Positions 5,401-7,987 of a DNA stretch of 7,987 nt are shown here, in pieces. A program made the translations under genes and the position numbers. The notes below the pieces were generated by a model that saw only the letters and a list, made by a program, of their open reading frames with translations, had not been told where the DNA came from and did no database searches. The DNA is from an uncultured Polyangiaceae bacterium (GTDB lineage: Bacteria; Myxococcota_A; Polyangia; Polyangiales; Houyiibacteriaceae): contig CAMYMX010000132.1 of assembly GCA_947259605.1 (NCBI GenBank), positions 1 to 7,987 on the forward strand. The letters run 5' to 3'. Each line of letters opens with the position of its first letter. Position 1 is the first letter of the stretch.

Positions 5401-5657
5401 TCGGGCTCGGTCCCGAATCGCATCACGCCTACCGGCCACTCGCCGCGTGGCCGCAATCCGGCCTCGACAAGTTGTCCCGAGAGGAGAAACACCAATCGCA
5501 ACCGCTCTTCGGGCGCCATCGAAGCGGCCTCTTCGACATCAGCGTCAGTCATCTCATCGAAACTCCGGAACTTGGCGGAGTACCAATCGCTACTGCGCCG
5601 CCTTGCGGCGGCCCTCTCCTGTGAGCCAGGCCGCTTACCTCGAGATGAATCGTTCAC
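5397..5657 (-). CDS. Small partner protein of the nucleotidyltransferase, 86 aa
   Basis: This is the first gene of the operon, ending in the ATGA overlap with the nucleotidyltransferase. The N-terminal third is basic (RAAARRRSS, residues 15-23). The C-terminal part has MAPEERLRLVFLLSGQLVEA (47-66), an amphipathic helical segment of the '(S/A)-P-E-E-R-L-x-L-x-x-x-L-S' kind seen in small proteins next to such nucleotidyltransferases. It may be the neutralising or regulatory partner, inferred from position only. The start is uncertain. GTG 5657 lies 7 nt after a perfect TATAAT, implying leaderless translation. ATG 5552 (MTDADVEEAASMAP) would give 51 aa with GGAG 12 nt upstream. Charge-rich composition between the two starts favours the longer form slightly. 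Confidence 0.6.
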   Translation of the reverse strand: MNDSSRGKRPGSQERAAARRRSSDWYSAKFRSFDEMTDADVEEAASMAPEERLRLVFLLSGQLVEAGLRPRGEWPVGVMRFGTEPE

Positions 5658-5664
5658 GTCCTTT

Positions 5665-5670
5665 ATTATA
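5665..5670 (-). promoter_or_regulatory. Consensus -10 box (TATAAT) of the nucleotidyltransferase operon
   Basis: The minus strand reads GTGTGCTATAATAAAGGAC just before GTG 5657. The perfect TATAAT stands out in this GC-rich DNA. A convincing -35 at 16-18 bp is not obvious, but the TGTGC just before it may act as an extended -10. The predicted transcription start falls at or next to the GTG codon. Confidence 0.5.
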
Positions 5671-5715
5671 GCACACCTGTCGTTTGCGAATCGTCTCGCG
5701 GCGAACCCGCGTGTA

Positions 5716-5742
5716 GCAATCAGGGCAGGGCGCCCTGATTGC
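5716..5742 (-). terminator. Palindromic hairpin at the 3' end of cassette copy 2
   Basis: An 11-bp stem (GCAATCAGGGC pairing with GCCCTGATTGC) with the same AGGGC loop sits 12 bp past the small-gene stop. Compared with the other copies, one internal pair changed from C:G to T:A and the outer pair is G:C instead of A:T, with pairing kept. The alternative CCCTGG partner seen at copies 1 and 3 is absent. Confidence 0.6.
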
Positions 5743-5754
5743 CGCGGGCGACCG

Positions 5755-5943
5755 CTACTCGGCGGCCTCCGCTTTCGTAGCGGGCTTTTCCTCGCGGAGC
5801 TGGAACTTCGTCTGCGGGAAGACGTCCAGCTTGAACGTGAAGCTCCCGTCCTTGTTCTCGAAGGCGACCCCCGCTCGGTTCCAGTAGCTCTTGCCGCTTT
5901 CGCTGGTGTTGATGACGTAGATGGTGTGCTTCTTGGTGCTCCT
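5755..5943 (-). pseudogene. Cassette copy 2 of the 62-aa small protein, start codon lost
   Basis: The frame matches copy 1 along its full length with five amino-acid changes (for example INTSES for INTNES and FKLDVFPQ for LKLDILPQ) and the same stop. The position of the ATG reads AGG (plus-strand CCT at 5941-5943), although AAGGAG just upstream is unchanged. No ATG, GTG or TTG follows in frame early enough to restore the conserved core. The gene is therefore probably silent, unless translation uses an ATT codon upstream or an in-frame extension. The frame is indeed open far upstream, but that part is poorly conserved as protein. A sequencing error at one base would be the trivial explanation. 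Confidence 0.7.
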
Positions 5944-5965
5944 GGTGTTCTCCTTTTCTTGTGTG

Positions 5966-6019
5966 CCGTGAATGGCAGCTCTCTCACCGAAGCAGGAGAG
6001 CTGTGTCCTCGGCCCACGG
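5966..6019 (-). promoter_or_regulatory. Structured 5' leader of cassette copy 2
   Basis: CAGCTCTC (5976-5983) pairs with GAGAGCTG (5996-6003), and CCGTG (5966-5970) pairs with CACGG (6015-6019). The geometry is the same as in copy 1, but the loop reads TCACCGAAGCAG instead of TCATCCAACCGG. The outer stem lost one pair. Confidence 0.5.
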
Positions 6020-6133
6020 CGGGCGCGTTCGCCGCGAAGCAACTGGAACGTTGGCAACCGCTGTGACAGCTCGGCTGGCGCTCGGTTGCGAGAGTGGAGG
6101 GCGTGAAGCGGGGAACAAAGCGCCCGACCCGGA

Positions 6134-6271
6134 ATGATCACGATTGAATATCTCGTAGCGCGCGAGTCGCAACCAGGGGAGGGCGGTTCCTACGGCTGCC
6201 CTCTCGACGCGGTGGAATACGCCGACCTCACAGCTTCAGGGTTCAATGAGCACCCTTTCGACGAGCTGTGA
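6134..6271 (+). CDS. Possible 45-aa acidic peptide
   Basis: ATG 6134 opens a 46-codon frame ending at TGA 6269-6271, beginning MITIEYLVARESQPGEGGSY and ending in FNEHPFDEL. Its composition is protein-like and acidic, unlike the Arg/Pro-rich shadow frames here. There is no good Shine-Dalgarno, and the 3' end overlaps the convergent minus-strand fragment by 36 bp. I recognise no family. It may be a chance frame. Confidence 0.22.
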   Translation: MITIEYLVARESQPGEGGSYGCPLDAVEYADLTASGFNEHPFDEL

Positions 6272-6597
6272 GCCATCGGGTTGGTTGATCACCACACGGA
6301 ACTCTCCTGGGTCGAAGGGTGGCGGCACTTGATAGTCAACCATGAAGGAGGTTGCGAATGGTGGCACGGGGTCGCAAAACACCGTGACTTCTGCCCACAC
6401 CGTGAGTTCAATCTCCGTTGACTTTCGAACGGTATCAATACTGCTCAGCGTCGGCTCTCCAAAAATCTCGGTATCCCCGTAGAACTGGATCGCAAGGACT
6501 TCATCGGACGCGATCGTGTCCGGCACCGTCAAGTTGTGAACTCTAGCCTGGTGAATACCAGCACTTCTCCACGAACACTCGCCGCACGATGTCAATG
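6236..6597 (-). pseudogene. C-terminal fragment of a secreted or lipoprotein gene cut by the IS element
   Basis: The frame runs out of the left end of the insertion sequence without a proper start (only a TTG at 6595) and ends at 6236. The peptide begins LTSCGECSWRSAGIHQARVH. It continues as alternating hydrophobic/polar beta-strand sequence such as IELTVWAEVTVFCDP and GEFRVVINQPDGSQLVE. Strand-rich C-terminal domains with this 'L-T-V-W ... G-x-(F/Y)-x-V-x-(I/V)-N' look are common in secreted and lipid-anchored proteins of Myxococcota; that resemblance is from memory. Three Cys suggest an extracytoplasmic protein. The missing N-terminal part may be the Cys-rich fragment right of the element. 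Confidence 0.55.
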
Positions 6598-6628
6598 TGA
6601 ATCGCCCCGGCTTTACCGGAGGCTCTGG
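6598..6628 (+). repeat. Terminal inverted repeat of the IS element, orfB side
   Basis: The 31 bases starting TGAATCGCCCCGG and ending GGCTCTGG are the exact reverse complement of 7880-7910. Confidence 0.92.
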
Positions 6629-6673
6629 TGTGTCCTGACTTTTCCGGAGAGGGATAACTGGACTCGCTGCCCT

Positions 6674-7540
6674 TCATGATGCGTTCTGTAGTTCGTACTC
6701 CACGGGCGAGATCATGCCAAGCGACGAGTGCCGCCGCCGTCGATTGTGGAAGATCTCGAGATACTCGAAGATCGCGTTGGCGAGCTCGACGCGTGTCTTC
6801 CATCGCTGACGATCGAGAAGCTCGACCTGCATGCGGCTCCAGAACGACTCAATCATCGCATTGTCGTAGCAGTTCCCGACGGAACCCATCGAAGGCAGCA
6901 GCCCCGAGTCGACCGCGCGTTGGGTGAAGGCCCACGACGTGAATTGGGTTCCCTGGTCGCTGTGGATGACGGTCGTGCCGTCCTGAGGGTCACGTTGCTC
7001 GATCGCCATTCCCAAAGCGTTGGTGACCAGCGATGCCGCCGGCTGGCTATCGATCGACCAGCCGACGACGCGTCGGCTAAACGTATCGAGAACCACCGCA
7101 CAGTACACCTTGCCCTCGCGAGTCCGGTGCTCGGTGATGTCGGTGACCCATAGCTGATCGCGGCCATCACGATCGAACTGCCGACGAACACGGTCCTCTG
7201 CCGTGGCGACGTTGGGCACCCGTCGGTAGCGAGGCCGCCCCGTGATGCCTTGAAGGCCAGCTCGACGCATCAGCCGCCCCACGGCCTCTCTGCCGACGGA
7301 GATCCCGTGACCCAGTGTGAGTTCCGCATGCACTCGGCGAATGCCGTAGATGCCTCGAGACTCCACATGCACGCGTAGGATGAGCTCGGTGAGCCAAGCG
7401 TGGCGGAGCGACCTCGGTGAAGGGGGGCGATTCCGCCATTCGTAGTATCCCGATGCCGAGACACCGAGCACTCGACATGCGACGTCGACGGGCAGACCCT
7501 CCGCGGCGATTACTTGGATCGCCGCGAAGATTCTTTTGGG
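6674..7540 (-). CDS. IS3-family transposase OrfB (DDE catalytic part)
   Basis: This is the catalytic half of the transposase, with the HTH_21-like region and the integrase core (rve). The catalytic triad is visible as WVTDIT, IHSDQGTQF and NAMIESFW. There are 35 residues between the second Asp and the Glu, the DD(35)E spacing of IS3 elements. The C-terminus has the usual YLEIFHNRRRRHSSLG motif. The frame is joined to orfA by -1 slippage at 7540-7534, giving a predicted fusion of about 380 aa in which the triad falls near D226, D287 and E323. After the slip it reads RIFAAIQVIAAEGLPVDVAC, the conserved start of OrfB in this group. A GTG at 7471 could start a separate OrfB of 265 aa but would lose that segment. 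The protein resembles elements I associate with Actinobacteria, so recent horizontal arrival is possible. Confidence 0.93.
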   Translation of the reverse strand, partial: PKRIFAAIQVIAAEGLPVDVACRVLGVSASGYYEWRNRPPSPRSLRHAWLTELILRVHVESRGIYGIRRVHAELTLGHGISVGREAVGRLMRRAGLQGITGRPRYRRVPNVATAEDRVRRQFDRDGRDQLWVTDITEHRTREGKVYCAVVLDTFSRRVVGWSIDSQPAASLVTNALGMAIEQRDPQDGTTVIHSDQGTQFTSWAFTQRAVDSGLLPSMGSVGNCYDNAMIESFWSRMQVELLDRQRWKTRVELANAIFEYLEIFHNRRRRHSSLGMISPVEYELQNAS

Positions 7541-7815
7541 TCGCTCTTCTCCTTCAGTAGCTCGGTCGCCCGGCGATGGATTGCAAGCTCGGTCTCCAGC
7601 TCTCGGATGCGCCGTTTCGCCGCCGCGAGCTCGGCCGTCTCGCTCGTCGTGAGGCCAGCTTCAATGCCAGCATCGATCCGTGCCTGGCGGCGCCAGGTGT
7701 AGATCGTCTGCTCGCTTATCTGAAGCTCGACGGCGACCTCAGCCACTCTCCGTCCACCTTCGACTAGATCCACGACGCGGCGCCGGAACTCCGGCGGGTA
7801 GCCTCTTCGTGCCAT
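7510..7815 (-). CDS. IS3-family transposase OrfA (HTH and leucine-zipper part), 101 aa
   Basis: This is the DNA-binding protein of the insertion sequence. Residues 1-45 (MARRGYPPEFRRRVVDLVEG, then AEVAVELQISEQTIYTWRRQ) are a Tnp_1/HTH_8-type helix-turn-helix that recognises the terminal repeats. Residues 60-91 form a heptad-like coiled coil (AAAKRRIRELETELAIHRRA) for multimerisation. It ends at TAA 7510, inside the sequence that OrfB reads in the -1 frame. AAGGAG lies just upstream of ATG 7815, with a second GGAG adjacent. A TTGACG at 7867-7862, just inside the right terminal repeat, could be a -35 element, but a good -10 is not seen. OrfA alone usually acts as a regulator of transposition in this family. 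Confidence 0.93.
   Translation of the reverse strand: MARRGYPPEFRRRVVDLVEGGRRVAEVAVELQISEQTIYTWRRQARIDAGIEAGLTTSETAELAAAKRRIRELETELAIHRRATELLKEKSDPKESSRRSK
7534..7540 (-). promoter_or_regulatory. Programmed -1 frameshift site (C CCA AAA)
   Basis: On the minus strand the heptamer CCCAAAA is in the orfA phase as C-CCA-AAA, a canonical X-XXY-YYZ slippery sequence. It lies 24 bp before the orfA stop. A -1 shift here leads straight into the OrfB frame and reconstitutes the conserved K-R-x-F-A-x-I junction sequence, which supports its use. Confidence 0.85.
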
Positions 7816-7858
7816 CTCCTTCTCCTTTCTCGGATGGCAGCGAAGTCCAGTATTCCTC

Positions 7859-7987
7859 CTACGTCAAAGGCGGGGCACCCCAGAGCCTCCGGTAAAGCCG
7901 GGGCGATTCAGGTGGACGAGGCGACGGCGGACAGCCCTGCTCCTCGCAATCATCCGTGTCATCGATCGTGCATTCATTGCCATCGTC
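7859..7987 (-). pseudogene. Cys-rich secreted protein fragment interrupted by the IS element (partial)
   Basis: The minus-strand frame entering from the right edge reads DDGNECTIDDTDDCEEQGCPPSP and reaches the insertion boundary at 7911. It then continues for 16 codons of IS sequence to TAG 7859-7861. The 'D-D-G-N-E-C-T-x-D' module with further Cys is characteristic of Cys-rich repeats in secreted and lipoprotein-like proteins of Myxococcota and relatives. Only the last 26 or so native residues are visible, so no function can be given. It may be the N-terminal side of the beta-rich fragment at 6236-6597. Directly joined, the two phases differ by one base. Confidence 0.6.
7880..7910 (-). repeat. 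Terminal inverted repeat of the IS element, orfA side
   Basis: This is the exact reverse complement of 6598-6628 over 31 bp. On the plus strand it ends GGGGCGATTCA. Confidence 0.92.

Larger units (their letters stand above)
5716..6125 (-). repeat. Small-gene cassette, copy 2
   Basis: This is a full-length cassette with the same order of elements as copy 1, about 3.63 kb away and in the same orientation. Upstream it keeps GCTGTGACAGC (6060-6070) and the shared block containing GCTCGGTTGCGAGAG. Downstream flanking sequence is unrelated to copies 1 and 3, so the palindrome marks the end of the unit. Within the gene copies 1 and 2 are roughly 93% identical by eye. Confidence 0.8.
6598..7910 (-). 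mobile_element. Complete IS3-family insertion sequence, 1313 bp
   Basis: The element is bounded by terminal inverted repeats that start TGAATCGCCCCGG and are identical for 31 bp (6598-6628 and 7880-7910), with partial matching for some bases more. It begins with TG and ends with CA, as is typical of the IS3 family. It encodes orfA and orfB on the minus strand in overlapping frames with a -1 slippery site. Both frames are intact and the catalytic residues are present, so it may still be active. No 3-4 bp target duplication is visible: AATG flanks the left end and GGTG the right end. Confidence 0.92.

Noticed and set aside
5397..6017. 206-aa minus-strand frame covering the small partner gene and extending across copy 2
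   Set aside because: The upstream half is a shadow frame over the copy 2 gene, rich in Arg/Ser/Pro. The promoter at 5665-5670 lies inside it, so the gene must start downstream.
6853..7478. Additional Arg/Ser-rich frames inside the transposase region on both strands
   Set aside because: They overlap the catalytic OrfB frame, which has clear DDE motifs, and have no recognisable features of their own.
1..7987. CRISPR array
   Set aside because: No short direct repeats with regular unique spacers were found. The only dense repeats are the in-frame 18-bp Gly-coding units.

Overview
The window is GC-rich and looks like an accessory stretch of a Myxococcota/deltaproteobacterial-type chromosome. That assignment is an inference. 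It rests on a lipoprotein with a long Gly-Gly-X linker directly after its lipobox, on a Cys-rich 'DDGNEC' segment typical of secreted proteins in that group, and on GC-rich intergenic DNA. No core housekeeping gene is present.

Left part (1-1836): the 3' end of an unknown plus-strand gene, a 55-aa membrane-anchored protein (319-486), and a convergent 119-aa membrane-anchored protein on the minus strand (528-887), with a hairpin between the two gene ends. A decayed tRNA-Pro(UGG) sequence at about 1140-1215 keeps the anticodon loop and 3' half but not the 5' half. It sits directly in front of a GNAT acetyltransferase gene (1243-1836) and may be an old integration scar.

Middle part (1837-6130): the main feature is a roughly 410-bp minus-strand cassette made of a structured leader, a strong Shine-Dalgarno, a 62-codon gene and a palindromic hairpin. 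It is present three times in the same orientation. Copy 1 (2128-2316) is intact. Copy 3 (4623-4736) has lost its 5' part. Copy 2 (5755-5943) is complete but its ATG has become AGG. The palindrome shows compensatory base changes between copies. Between copies 1 and 3 lies a 493-aa lipoprotein gene with a Gly-rich repeat tract and an Asp-box beta-propeller-like domain. Between copies 3 and 2 lies a two-gene operon with a 4-bp overlap: a small basic protein followed by a DUF6036/AbiEii-like nucleotidyltransferase, resembling a toxin-antitoxin or defence pair.

Right part (6134-7987): a complete 1313-bp IS3-family insertion sequence (6598-7910) with 31-bp perfect terminal inverted repeats, orfA, orfB and a canonical C CCA AAA slippery site. 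It separates two minus-strand coding fragments, a Cys-rich piece on the right and a beta-rich C-terminal piece on the left. They probably come from one or two secreted-protein genes. No target-site duplication is visible.

The genes do not form a single pathway. The region reads as a patchwork of duplicated cassettes, selfish or defence-like genes, mobile DNA and decaying fragments.
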